The notes beneath the pieces were generated by a model, which was not told where the DNA came from, did no database searches, and saw only the letters and a list, made by a program, of their open reading frames with translations. Position numbers and translations under genes: made by a program. A stretch of DNA of 25,792 nt from a virus. Positions 12,872-21,663 of the stretch are shown here, in pieces (position 1 is the first letter of the stretch; the number at the start of each line of letters is the position of its first letter). Where the stretch lies: IMG/VR virus record IMGVR_UViG_3300027821_000025, positions 1 through 25,792 of that record. One strand, written 5' to 3'.

Positions 12872-15753
12872 TACTTCGCAATCCCGTAGAGACGCCCGGT
12901 GCCTTTGAGGAGGTTGCCGGTCGCGGCGTAAATCTGGACGGCGTTGATCGTGGGCGTCTGATTCCAGGTGAAGAAGCCCGACCCGCGGTAGGCCAGGGCC
13001 GCCTGAACGCCATAGACATCGATCAGGGCGGAGCGCCGAACCCCCGGCGCGAGCGGATTGAAGAAGTGTAGCCGCCCCGAGAGGCCGTCGAAGGTGTTGT
13101 CGATTGCGGAAAACAGGGTGACGGCCGTGTCCGGGCTTGCGTGGATTTGCCCCTCCGTGCCGGTATTCGATGTGTAGTGAATGGCCCAGTGATAGTTCGA
13201 GGTTGAATCCCAGGTCGCGCCGCCGTTGGTCGAAATACGCAGCCGGAGATCCTGTGTGTTCGTCGCCGGCATGACACCGAGCAGCTCGAGGAAGTACGCG
13301 TCATAGTCGCTCTGGAAGGTCGCGCCGCTCACGCCCGGTGCATTGCGGGCGGTGAAGTTGACCGAGGCGCTCCCCGACGCCACGTGCGTCTCGAGCAGGA
13401 TGAGTGATCCCGTGGCGACCGGGGCCACCACCGTCGCCGGGATCGCGACGGTGAGCGTGATCGTCAGGCGCGTGATCGTGGCGACGGACGTGAGGTTGAA
13501 GCGCAGCGTGTCGCCCGCCAGGAGGGTAGTGCTCCAGCCGGCGAGCGTGGTGTCCTCGCTGGATTGCGCGCCGCTCAGGGTCGGCGGCGCACTGCCGACA
13601 ATCGAATCGCCGGTCGAGGGCGGGTAGTTCGCGTAGCTGTCTTTCAGGATGTCGAGCACGGCCGACCCCACCTGGTCGGCCAGCATCCGCACGCCGGTAA
13701 TTCGGCACGGGTAGGGCACGGAGAGGTCGCCCTTGATGCCCGTCGTCGGCACGCCGCCCGGATTGATGGTGAACGTGATCGGCCGAATCGCATCGGCGCT
13801 CGTCCCGCCGCCGCCCGCGCCCCACGCCAGGCCGGTCGGCTGCGACGCATCGGCCGTGAGCACCTTCCCATCGGCGACGGGGCCGCCCAGGTCGGTCTGG
13901 TCGATCGGCCGGAACGTCGGGTCGCCGGTCGGGTTGCCGTGGAGCAGCTTCACCGGCGTCCCGAGGTCCCCGAGCGCGCCGACGTTGATGTCGCCCTCGC
14001 CGACCACCAGGGCGTGCAGCGTGAGCGGCATGACGTTGGCGACCGTGCCGCCGCCGCCGCCGCCGCCACCCACCGGGGGTGGCGTGATGCTCCCGCTCGC
14101 CACGCCCACGCTGGCCCCGCCGCCCGCGATGTCCCGCCAGAAGTCGAGCCACGAGGCCTGGGCCGTCGTCCCCTCGAGCAGCGACAGCGTGACGGTGATC
14201 TGCTGGTCGAGGTCGACGATGATCGTGACCTCCGTCACGAGCCATTCGGCGTTGGGCAGCGTGCGCGCGGGCACGTCCATCGGCACCGTGTCGCCGGGGA
14301 GGAAGTCCTCGGCGGCGCGCGTCTTCAGCGTCACCGTGCGCGGCGTGCTCGCGTATTTCGCCAAGAGGCTGTCCGCGAAGGCCTGCGCCTGCGCCTTGTC
14401 GAAGATGTCCGCGCGGTCGACGATGGCTTCGATCGGGAACGTCAGCGCCGACGGCGACTCGGCGACCACCGTCAGCGGGAACTGGACGTTGTAGTCGATC
14501 CAGAAATAATCGCCGACCAGCGGCACCTGCGCGGTGGTCCCTCCGGCCCAGTGGGGAATCGGCGCGCCGATGTTTCGCACGAGCTCCCCGGTCGTCGCGT
14601 CCCACCACCACGGGAAGTTGTTCGCGGCGCTGACGCCGATGGCTTCATGGCCGCCGTAACTCGGCGGCACGGTCGGCACCGGCGGGCCGGGGAAGGGGCC
14701 GCCGACGTAGTTCATCCACCCGATCCAGCCGTTGCTGGCCGGTGCGGGGAAGGTCGGCCGGTAGTCCGGCGTGAAGCGCAGCGTGACGCCGTCGCCGAAC
14801 CAGAGCTGTTGCTTGCCGACCAGGCCGGTCCCGTAGCGGACGACGATGCGGTTGGCGGCCTGCCCCCGCGATTTCGTCCACCGGATCGGCCCGAGGATGT
14901 TCTGGTTCGCGGCCGAGAGCGTGAAGTCGCGCGCGTGGCTGCCAATCGGGAACCACTGAATCTGCTTGTAGGGCGAGAGCCGGTAGACCCACCCGCTCGT
15001 CAGGTCCACGAGCTGATTGAACGCCTCCTCAAGCGTGACGTTGTCGAACGTCACCGCCGGCAGGGCCGGCCCCGCCCCCATCAGCGGGTCGAGCGCGATC
15101 CCGTAGACGGCGAGGTAGGTCGTGACGAGATCCGCCACGACGGTGTGGAGCGTGGTGCCGTCGGCGTAGGTCTTGGTGACCCGGCGCATCCCCGCCGCGA
15201 CCCAATCGTCCACGGCGTCGATCGCCGTCACGGTGCCGACGCCGGGCGCGCCGAGCGGCGTGTCGGTCACGCCGAAGATCGTCCCGACGAAGATCGGCTC
15301 GCCATCGGTGCCGAAGATTTCGACGCGCTGGTCCAGCTGGGGGCGATAGGCCGTCTCGAACGAGTCCAGGTCGAGGACTTCGAGCTTCGCGGTGCCGCGC
15401 GCCCCGAGCTGGTAGGTGATCTCGACCGACGTGTAGCGCGCGTCGATGTTGTGCTCGATGTGGTCGATGAGGATCGACACCGGCGTCTTCGGCCGGATCA
15501 CCGCGAGGCGCGGGAGCTGCGTGAGGCGCGGCGGCGCGTGGTCCGTCGCCTCGACCGTCAGACGCGGCGCGTGGGTGAGGTTGGCCGGCGCGCCGAACTC
15601 CACGACGGCAATCCGCACGGCCTGCGTCACGCGGAGCGACCCGGTCGCGTCCGTGACCGCCAGGCGGGGGGCCTGCGTCGCGCGAATGGGTGCGCCCGAC
15701 GTGTCCGCCGGGACGAGCACCGGCGCCTGGGTGACGTTGACGGGGATTGCCAC
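12871..15753 (-). CDS. Large tail hub/tip protein (960 aa)
   Basis: The GTG start at 15753 has no good Shine-Dalgarno sequence. Residues 1-90 hold five spaced repeats of the type TQAPRLAV. Residues 95-190 resemble the gp27/SPP1 gp21-like tail hub domain (ITYQLGARGTAKLEVLDLDS, VEIFGTDGEPIFVGTIFGV). Residues about 190-540 continue the hub, with EDFLPGDTVPMDVPARTLPN and ITVTLSLLEG. A poly-Gly hinge near residues 563-571 precedes a distal beta-rich receptor region, including LRLRISTNGGATWDSTSNYH and a C-terminal YGVQAALAYRGSGFF strand set. It likely forms the tail tip hub with a fibre-like end. Confidence 0.75.
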   Translation of the reverse strand: MAIPVNVTQAPVLVPADTSGAPIRATQAPRLAVTDATGSLRVTQAVRIAVVEFGAPANLTHAPRLTVEATDHAPPRLTQLPRLAVIRPKTPVSILIDHIEHNIDARYTSVEITYQLGARGTAKLEVLDLDSFETAYRPQLDQRVEIFGTDGEPIFVGTIFGVTDTPLGAPGVGTVTAIDAVDDWVAAGMRRVTKTYADGTTLHTVVADLVTTYLAVYGIALDPLMGAGPALPAVTFDNVTLEEAFNQLVDLTSGWVYRLSPYKQIQWFPIGSHARDFTLSAANQNILGPIRWTKSRGQAANRIVVRYGTGLVGKQQLWFGDGVTLRFTPDYRPTFPAPASNGWIGWMNYVGGPFPGPPVPTVPPSYGGHEAIGVSAANNFPWWWDATTGELVRNIGAPIPHWAGGTTAQVPLVGDYFWIDYNVQFPLTVVAESPSALTFPIEAIVDRADIFDKAQAQAFADSLLAKYASTPRTVTLKTRAAEDFLPGDTVPMDVPARTLPNAEWLVTEVTIIVDLDQQITVTLSLLEGTTAQASWLDFWRDIAGGGASVGVASGSITPPPVGGGGGGGGTVANVMPLTLHALVVGEGDINVGALGDLGTPVKLLHGNPTGDPTFRPIDQTDLGGPVADGKVLTADASQPTGLAWGAGGGGTSADAIRPITFTINPGGVPTTGIKGDLSVPYPCRITGVRMLADQVGSAVLDILKDSYANYPPSTGDSIVGSAPPTLSGAQSSEDTTLAGWSTTLLAGDTLRFNLTSVATITRLTITLTVAIPATVVAPVATGSLILLETHVASGSASVNFTARNAPGVSGATFQSDYDAYFLELLGVMPATNTQDLRLRISTNGGATWDSTSNYHWAIHYTSNTGTEGQIHASPDTAVTLFSAIDNTFDGLSGRLHFFNPLAPGVRRSALIDVYGVQAALAYRGSGFFTWNQTPTINAVQIYAATGNLLKGTGRLYGIAK

Positions 15754-15765
15754 GTGGCTGGCCCG

Positions 15766-16884
15766 TCAGGGCATCAGGAGGCCGGACTCCGAGGCGTTGA
15801 TGCCCGAGATGGTCCACGGCAAGCCGGTCGCGGGGTCCAGCTCGCGGAGGTAGTCGTAGTAGGCGTAGCTGCCCGACGTCGGCGACTGCGGGGTCACGCC
15901 GTCGTAGTTCGTGCCGCCCTTGCGGATGACGTCCATCACCAACTGACTCCCCGCCGCCGACAGCTTCAGGCACGGCCGCGTGAGGAGGAACTTCGGCGTG
16001 CCGAGCGGAATGGCGAGTGCCGGGTAGACATAGCTGTCGCGCTGGCCCGCCGCCGTGCCCTGGTTGTAGCTGGTGTCGTCATCCGCGACCGCCTCGCGCA
16101 CGAGCGTCCCGTGATCGGTGCCCGCCGAGGGCGTGAAGTCGACGTTGCCGCCGTTGCCCGCGTTCGGCAGTTGCACGAGCACGGAGCAGTCGCCCGGGTG
16201 ATCGTTATTGCGCGGCCCCGTGTCGTCGCAGACCACCTGGTCGGTGATGCGATACGCCGGCGGCTCCGCGGGCTCGTTCGTGTTGCATTTGCCGTTGAAG
16301 AACGCGAACCGGCTCCATCCGGCCGACCCCGCATTGCGGGTGTCGATGTTCGTGAAGCCCGCCCCGCCATTCAACTGCTCGATGCGATTCAGTTTGAACG
16401 ACAGCGCCCCCGCCGTGTCGTGGATCGTGCACTTGATGGAGAAGTGGTACCACGTATTGAGCGTGATCGGCGTCGGCACGGTGCCGAGGGTGGTCCCCGG
16501 CGTGAAACTGTTGACGCCCGGCGCGCGCGTGAAGATCAGCGTGTGGTCGTTCCGCATCGCCAGGCCGACGTGCCACACCGTCGCGTCGCCCACCAGCCAG
16601 AAGGGTTGCTCGAACCCCATCAGGGCATAGTCGTACGCGAGGAACGCGAACGAATGAATGATCGTCGCGCTGCCTGGGATGAGCGTCTTCTGTAAGTAGT
16701 AGTTCGTAAACGCCGCGGAGACGGCGGTCATGTTGGCGAACTGCAAGGTGTTCTGTCCCGTGCGCCGCCCGGTCCCGCTCGAGAGGGTCAACCCGCTCGT
16801 ACTGTTCCCCGTCAAGGAGGTCCAGACGCGCCCGAGCTGCGCGAGGTTGTAGTAGTCGGGACTATCCGCCCACAGTCCAGCCAT
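15766..16884 (-). CDS. LamG-like tail protein (372 aa)
   Basis: A clear AAGGAG site lies 7 bp before the ATG. Residues 1-210 show a concanavalin/LamG-like jelly-roll pattern: LIPGSATIIHSFAFLAYDYA, then ITLNTWYHFSIKCTIHDTAG, and LSFKLNRIEQLN. The second half (YRITDQVVCDDTGPRNNDHP, GDCSVLVQLPNAGNGGNVDF, DDDTSYN) is a conserved module in tail proteins of environmental siphophages that sits between the tape measure and the hub. A distal tail or host-glycan-binding function is likely. No enzymatic residues are visible. Confidence 0.68.
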   Translation of the reverse strand: MAGLWADSPDYYNLAQLGRVWTSLTGNSTSGLTLSSGTGRRTGQNTLQFANMTAVSAAFTNYYLQKTLIPGSATIIHSFAFLAYDYALMGFEQPFWLVGDATVWHVGLAMRNDHTLIFTRAPGVNSFTPGTTLGTVPTPITLNTWYHFSIKCTIHDTAGALSFKLNRIEQLNGGAGFTNIDTRNAGSAGWSRFAFFNGKCNTNEPAEPPAYRITDQVVCDDTGPRNNDHPGDCSVLVQLPNAGNGGNVDFTPSAGTDHGTLVREAVADDDTSYNQGTAAGQRDSYVYPALAIPLGTPKFLLTRPCLKLSAAGSQLVMDVIRKGGTNYDGVTPQSPTSGSYAYYDYLRELDPATGLPWTISGINASESGLLMP

Positions 16885-16896
16885 GTCGGTGCTCCT

Positions 16897-19800
16897 TCAG
16901 TGGCCGACGCCGAGGCCACGCATGATCTTCGGCAGCTTGCGCGCGGTGGACTGCGCGATCTTCTCGCCATCGAGATAGATGGTCGTGTTGTAGGTCGAGG
17001 CCTCCACGCCGAGGCCGGCGCCCGTCAGCGGAATCACGGCCTCGGGGCCGGCCTCACCGATGAGCGCATACATGGGACGGCGCACGATGCCGCCCCGCGC
17101 CAGGGCCGGCACGCCCTGCGGCGCCGGGCCGCTCCCGCTCGAGCTCCCCCCGTAGGCGTCCGGGGGCCCGTCGCCCACCTGCTGATACTTGTAGGGGACG
17201 TCGATGGGGTCGATCTTCACGTCCTTGAACGCGCCCTCGATGTCGGCCGCGGCGTCGGCCGCGCCCTTCTTCGTTTTCTCCAGGCCGGCCGGGATGTCCG
17301 CGTTGAACACGTGCGCGATGGCGAGCAGCACGTCGAGGATTTTGTCGTTGACCGACTTCATCGCCTCGCCGACGAGGCCTTGCGCTTCGGCCTGGTCGAG
17401 GATCGCTTGCGTGTTCTCGTCGGTGATCGCCCCATACTGCTGCGACGCCTCCCATAGGGTTTGCAGCACCGGCTGACTGAGCGCCAGCGTGCGCGCCATG
17501 TCGCCGCCCGCATCCACGACGCCCTGGATGCTCGCCCCGATGTCCGCGGCGAGAGCCTGGAAGCCCTCGGGCGACAGGGACTTCGCATCGAACAGCCCCT
17601 TGAGCACCTGGCCGTCCGCTTGGATCGCCTCAAAGAAAGGTTTGAAGTTTGCGTTGTTGATCAGGTCGAAGTTCTTGAGCAGCTCGTCGATGACGGCCGT
17701 GCTCTGAAGCCCGAACTTCTCGATGCCGTCCTTGAGCACCTGGAACGACGGGGCCATCGCCAGCATCGCGCCCATCGCATCGCCGCTGTCCTTCACGATG
17801 CCGGCGAACACGTTCTGCGTGATGACGCCCAGGCGCGCGAACTCGCCCTGCGACGACTTGGCGAGCTCGTTGAGTTTCTGGCTGGCGTTCGCCGCCTCGA
17901 TGAGCGCCTGGTTGCCTTCGGCGGTCCCGTGCCGGTCGCTCGCGGTTTGCAGCGCCGCGTCGCGCGTCTCCGCGAGGGTCTTGAACTTGTCGATGAACGT
18001 CGCCGTGCGCGCGTTCAGCCCGGTGACGGCGTTGTTGAGGGCTTCCACTTTCTTCTTCTCGTCCTCGATGGCGTTGTTCAGGTTCTTCACCGCGGCCTCG
18101 AAGTCCTTCGGGTTTTTGCTGTTGAACGCGCCGGCGAGACTCACGCCGAGTTTGTCCGCGAGCTGCTGGAGCTTCTGCATCCCGCCGTACTGCTGGAGCA
18201 GGTCGGTGCGGCTCTGCGCGAGCTGCTGCGCGATCTCCTTCTGCTTCTTCGACGCGCCGAACAGGCCGCCGATGAGGCCCGCCACACCGCCCACGGCCGC
18301 GCCGATGCCCGCGCCGAGCGGGCCTCCGAACATGAAGCCCACGCCCGCGCCGCTGAGCGCCCCGCTCGCCGCGCCGCCCAGGGCGCCCGTGGTTTTGCTG
18401 CCGGTGGCCTGGCCGAGGCCGTAGCCGCCCATGAAGCTGTCGACGCCCACGCCCGCCAGGGCGAGGACCTTCGACCCGGTCGACAGCTTCGGCGTCAGCG
18501 TGCCCTGCGCCCGTTGCTGCTGCTCGAAGATTCTGGTGAACTGGTCGCCGAACGTCTTCGCCGCGAGGGCGCCGACCGCGGCCCACACCGACGCGCCGCT
18601 CTGCATCGCACGCGCCATGACGTGCGGGAGGTCTTCCGCCATCGACTGGAAGGACTTGCGCCAGCCGTTTTGCACGTTCTTGAGGATCTCGTTGACCTCG
18701 CCGATCTCCTTCTTCGCCCCCGCGCGGGCCGCGCCCCAGTCCTCCGTCATGAAGGGGACGAGCGGGATGTCCTTCTCGAAGTCGATGCCGACCGCGTTGG
18801 TCGCGCGGTCCGCGACGTATTTGATGGACTCCTTCACGGCTTCGAGCACCGAGAGCGCGTCTTCGGCCTCGTCGTGGAAGGCCTTGAACGCCGCCGGGGC
18901 CTCGACGTGGAAGCCCTTCATCTTCTCGATGGCCTCCTGCGTGGCCTTCGAGAGCGCCTTGAGCTGCGTCGTGTTGAGCAGCGCCACGTTTTCGAGGCCG
19001 CCCATCGTCTGGATCATCAAGTACGCGGTCTTGACCTCCTCCAGCCCGAACATGGCATCGCGGGCGTGCGTCAGCCCCTCGGCGACCTTCGGGAGCTTGG
19101 CAATCAGCGCGTCGATCGCGGCGGAGAAGCCGCCGAGGTCGCCCTCCTTCTTGATGAAGCCCGAGAGGTCGCTGTAGGTCTGAATCGAGCGGAGCTTCGC
19201 GGCCGTGGCGTCGGCCGCGTTGCCGAAGTCCTCCAGCGTCTTGCGCCCCGTGCCGAGCACGTCCGTGAGGCCGATCGTTTTGCCCTTGTTCGCCTCGAGC
19301 TGCGCGGCGAGGTCATTAAGTTTCTTGACCGTCCCGCCCATGCCCTCGTCGAAGTCAAACAGGTGGAGCCTCGTCTCGAGGATGTCATCTCCCAACGACG
19401 TGATCGCGGTGTGGGCGTTGTGCGACACCGCCGCGAGCATCCCGAAGCCCTGCTCGAAGCCGGGGAACATCGTCGCCGGGCCCGTCATCGCCCACTTGAA
19501 CGTATTCAGGCCGAAGTCGGCGAGCTTCGCCACCTTCTCCACGATGCTCCGCGTGAGCTCGCTCAGTCTGATGTCGAGTGCGATGAACCAATCGTCCATC
19601 GTCTTGATGCCCTCGACGACCACCGCGGCGATCTTCACGAACAGGATCAGACCCTCGCCGACGAGGCTGACGGCGGTGTTGTTGTCGGCCGAGGCCTGCG
19701 TCAGGCCCCGGATCGCGTCGGACACGAAGTTGATCGCGATCGCCACGTCCTTGTTGCGCGTGATCGCATCGCCCCACGTCGCGAGCAGCGAGGTGTAGGC

Positions 19801-20526
19801 GGTGTCCAACGCGACGACCGAGCCGCTGTAGGTCCGCAGCGAGGCGGCGGCGAGGCCTTGCTGCGACGCGGCTTCGCGGAGCAGGCCGACGTACAGGGCT
19901 TGGCGCGCCGCCGCGCCCTTCGTCTTGCTGTCGATGTCCTGCATCACGAACCCGGCGTCCTTCATGATCATGGACAGGTTCTTCGTGACGCCGGCGTTAT
20001 CGACCTGCACGCTCCGCATGTTCTTGATGCCTTCGGTCGCCGTCCGAATGGCATCGCCGTAGGAATAGGTTTCCTGCCGCGCGTAGGCCGCCGTGTCCTT
20101 GAAGGCCTTCATGATCCCGACCGCCTGGTCGAGGCCGAAGCCCGTCATGAGGAGGTTCTTGAGGCCCGCCGCCGAGTCCCGCAGCGGCAGCAGCCCATCG
20201 GCCGAGAGCGCATGGGCGGCGTCGATCGCCTTGTTCATCCCGACGCCGAAGTGCTCCGCGACGGCGGCCAACGAGACGAGCGCGTTGTTGAAGTTCTGTG
20301 AGGCTTGGATGGCCTCCTTGAACGTGCTCGTGACGAAGCCCGCCACCGAACTGAAGATCCGCTGCAGCGTCGACGACAGGATGTTGCCGCGCGCGATGAT
20401 GGACGACGAGATCCCGTCAAACGCCGCGCCGAAGTTCTTCACCTCCACCGTCAGGTTTTGCAGCTGGGTGGTCGCGGCCTGGGCGTTGACCGAGACGGAG
20501 ATGACGAGGGTGCCGAGGCTCGCCAT
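16897..20526 (-). CDS. Tail tape measure protein (1209 aa)
   Basis: The longest gene. The start overlaps the gp10-like stop (TGATG-type). The N-terminal 250 residues are a tape-measure domain (NAQAATTQLQNLTVEVKNFG, ARGNILSSTLQRIFSSVAGF, ALSADGLLPLRDSAAGLKNL). Long helical segments follow. A Gly/Ala-rich hydrophobic region is at about 688-760 (GALGGAASGALSGAGVGFMF, GAAVGGVAGLIGGLFG). The C-terminus near 1143 has GGIVRRPMYALIGEAGPEAV followed by IPLTG, the common tape measure ending. At about 0.15 nm per residue the tail would be roughly 180 nm (inference). Confidence 0.95.
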   Translation of the reverse strand: MASLGTLVISVSVNAQAATTQLQNLTVEVKNFGAAFDGISSSIIARGNILSSTLQRIFSSVAGFVTSTFKEAIQASQNFNNALVSLAAVAEHFGVGMNKAIDAAHALSADGLLPLRDSAAGLKNLLMTGFGLDQAVGIMKAFKDTAAYARQETYSYGDAIRTATEGIKNMRSVQVDNAGVTKNLSMIMKDAGFVMQDIDSKTKGAAARQALYVGLLREAASQQGLAAASLRTYSGSVVALDTAYTSLLATWGDAITRNKDVAIAINFVSDAIRGLTQASADNNTAVSLVGEGLILFVKIAAVVVEGIKTMDDWFIALDIRLSELTRSIVEKVAKLADFGLNTFKWAMTGPATMFPGFEQGFGMLAAVSHNAHTAITSLGDDILETRLHLFDFDEGMGGTVKKLNDLAAQLEANKGKTIGLTDVLGTGRKTLEDFGNAADATAAKLRSIQTYSDLSGFIKKEGDLGGFSAAIDALIAKLPKVAEGLTHARDAMFGLEEVKTAYLMIQTMGGLENVALLNTTQLKALSKATQEAIEKMKGFHVEAPAAFKAFHDEAEDALSVLEAVKESIKYVADRATNAVGIDFEKDIPLVPFMTEDWGAARAGAKKEIGEVNEILKNVQNGWRKSFQSMAEDLPHVMARAMQSGASVWAAVGALAAKTFGDQFTRIFEQQQRAQGTLTPKLSTGSKVLALAGVGVDSFMGGYGLGQATGSKTTGALGGAASGALSGAGVGFMFGGPLGAGIGAAVGGVAGLIGGLFGASKKQKEIAQQLAQSRTDLLQQYGGMQKLQQLADKLGVSLAGAFNSKNPKDFEAAVKNLNNAIEDEKKKVEALNNAVTGLNARTATFIDKFKTLAETRDAALQTASDRHGTAEGNQALIEAANASQKLNELAKSSQGEFARLGVITQNVFAGIVKDSGDAMGAMLAMAPSFQVLKDGIEKFGLQSTAVIDELLKNFDLINNANFKPFFEAIQADGQVLKGLFDAKSLSPEGFQALAADIGASIQGVVDAGGDMARTLALSQPVLQTLWEASQQYGAITDENTQAILDQAEAQGLVGEAMKSVNDKILDVLLAIAHVFNADIPAGLEKTKKGAADAAADIEGAFKDVKIDPIDVPYKYQQVGDGPPDAYGGSSSGSGPAPQGVPALARGGIVRRPMYALIGEAGPEAVIPLTGAGLGVEASTYNTTIYLDGEKIAQSTARKLPKIMRGLGVGH

Positions 20527-20888
20527 CAGCGCCCGACTTTCGTGGCGTAGGTCTTCATCTCGGCCAGCATCGGGCCGGCCGCGGCTTCCTTGGCGGGACG
20601 GAAGTAGGGGTGCGCCGAGGCGTGAATCGTCCCGAACTCAGGGAAGCGCCAGTAGACGTTGGCGGGGCTGCCCGCCGTGATGCCGACGTAGCCGCGCGTC
20701 TTATTCGCCTTCCACGCGATCGACCGCTTCAACTCGCCCGTGGCGACCGGCGCCAGGCTTCGCGCCATGTACGCGATGCGCAGGCACGTGCCCTTGACGG
20801 TCTGCGCGCCGACCTCGTTGAGGAGGTCGGCGGCTCGGGCGACGTTCTGCGCGACCGCGAATGTGCCGGTGATCGTGATCTGGACCAC
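20526..20888 (-). CDS. HK97 gp10-like protein
   Basis: A 120-residue protein. AGGAG lies 5 bp before a GTG start. Its pattern fits the HK97-gp10/tail-completion family: APVATGELKRSIAWKANKTR, VGITAGSPANVYWRFPEFGT and HPYFRPAKEAA. In HK97 this protein lies between head closure and the tail terminator; here it comes after the tail chaperones and directly before the tape measure, an unusual place. It may still act in the neck or tail completion, or it may have a tail-assembly role. Confidence 0.82.
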   Translation of the reverse strand: MVQITITGTFAVAQNVARAADLLNEVGAQTVKGTCLRIAYMARSLAPVATGELKRSIAWKANKTRGYVGITAGSPANVYWRFPEFGTIHASAHPYFRPAKEAAAGPMLAEMKTYATKVGR

Positions 20889-20889
20889 T

Positions 20890-21225
20890 TCACTCCTTCG
20901 CCCACTTCAGCGCGACGGCCAGCTGCTTCGCGCGCTCGAACGCCGCGTCGTCCTTGGCTTCGTCCCCGCTCGAGGGCAGCGTGTGCAGCCGCGAGCGCCC
21001 GAGCAGCTCCGCCGGCGTCATCTGCTTCTTGCTGTAGGGCGCGAGCACCCACAGGCCGAGCGTCGCCAGCTTTTCCCACGCCCGATCCTCGCGGCGGTGG
21101 AAGCCGGCGCGGAGGAGGTCGAACTCCCGTGGCGTCAGCCGCCAGAACTGGTGGGGGAGCAGCTGCAGCTCGCCGAGGCCGAACTGCTCCGCCCAGGCGA
21201 GCCACGTCCGAAACGCCCAGCTCAC
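20890..21225 (-). CDS. Tail assembly chaperone T domain (made by -1 frameshift)
   Basis: The frame lacks an ATG; the first start-like codon is GTG at 21225, overlapping the G stop. The same frame is open upstream to the slippery site and reads YDGWLPDEPVSWAFRTWLAW from 21252. The product GWLPDEP and its helical region (AEQFGLGELQLLPHQFWRLT, FDLLRAGF) match the T part of G/T tail chaperones. A -1 shift would add 120 residues to 110 residues of G, giving a 230-residue G-T fusion. That fusion binds the tape measure and recruits tail tube subunits in lambda-type phages. Confidence 0.8.
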   Translation of the reverse strand: MSWAFRTWLAWAEQFGLGELQLLPHQFWRLTPREFDLLRAGFHRREDRAWEKLATLGLWVLAPYSKKQMTPAELLGRSRLHTLPSSGDEAKDDAAFERAKQLAVALKWAKE

Positions 21226-21258
21226 TGGCTCGTCTGGGAGCCAGCCGTCGTAGGGTTT
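21216..21258 (-). promoter_or_regulatory. Programmed -1 ribosomal frameshift signal
   Basis: On the minus strand the heptamer A-AAC-CCT (21258-21252) has the X-XXY-YYZ form in the frame of gene G. Seven bases later a perfect 7-bp stem CTGGCTC (21244-21238) / GAGCCAG (21231-21225) follows. Loop bases CCCAG (21238-21234) can pair with CTGGG (21220-21216), giving a possible H-type pseudoknot. The -1 frame continues into the T domain without a stop. Confidence 0.75.
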
Positions 21259-21581
21259 TCGGCCTCCTTGGCCGCGTCGTTCGCGTTCTTGAACAGGCCG
21301 GACTCCTCGAGCGCGTCGTTGATGCCATCGCCGAGCGCGCGGAGCGGCTTGCCTTCCTTCAGATACGTTTCGAGCCGAATGGTCACGAGGTGCGGCGTGA
21401 GGCTGCGGTCTTCGTGCTTCAGGCCCGCCCAGAGCGCGAGCACCATCGCCGTGATGCCGAGATTGGCGAGCCGCTGGATGATCGTGCCCAGCGGTTCGCC
21501 GTTCATCGCGTTCTCAAGGTCGCGGATCGCCGCCAGGTCGTAATGGAGCTGACGGGGCTTGTCGAAGTTGAGTGTGACCAT
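21222..21581 (-). CDS. Tail assembly chaperone G
   Basis: A 119-residue protein starting MVTLNFDKPRQLHYDLAAIR, followed by DLENAMNGEPLGTIIQRLAN, an alpha-helical domain with ALWAGLKHEDRSLTPHLVTI, and an acidic end. This is the standard profile of gp13/G-type tail chaperones located between the major tail protein and the tape measure. Codons 109-110 (AAC CCT) form the slip site for the G-T fusion. The ATG follows an 82-bp gap after the major tail protein that holds no other gene. AAGGAG is not evident; GGAGAGCACG lies upstream. Confidence 0.82.
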   Translation of the reverse strand: MVTLNFDKPRQLHYDLAAIRDLENAMNGEPLGTIIQRLANLGITAMVLALWAGLKHEDRSLTPHLVTIRLETYLKEGKPLRALGDGINDALEESGLFKNANDAAKEAENPTTAGSQTSQ

Positions 21582-21663
21582 TCGTGCTCTCCCAAGTGCG
21601 GCCCGGACGGCAGCGCCGGGCCGGAGTTGTAAGAACCGTAAGAACCCGATTCTTCGCGGGTTC

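Noticed and set aside
13564-16695. 1043-codon plus-strand frame opposite the tail hub and LamG-like genes
   Set aside because: It crosses two real genes, is dominated by Arg/Gly/Val/Asp and has no recognisable domain; it arises from codon bias on the other strand.
17461-20301. 946-codon plus-strand frame opposite the tape measure gene
   Set aside because: Composition is Arg/His/Val/Glu-rich typical of an antisense shadow of a GC-rich gene; the minus strand encodes a clear tape measure protein.
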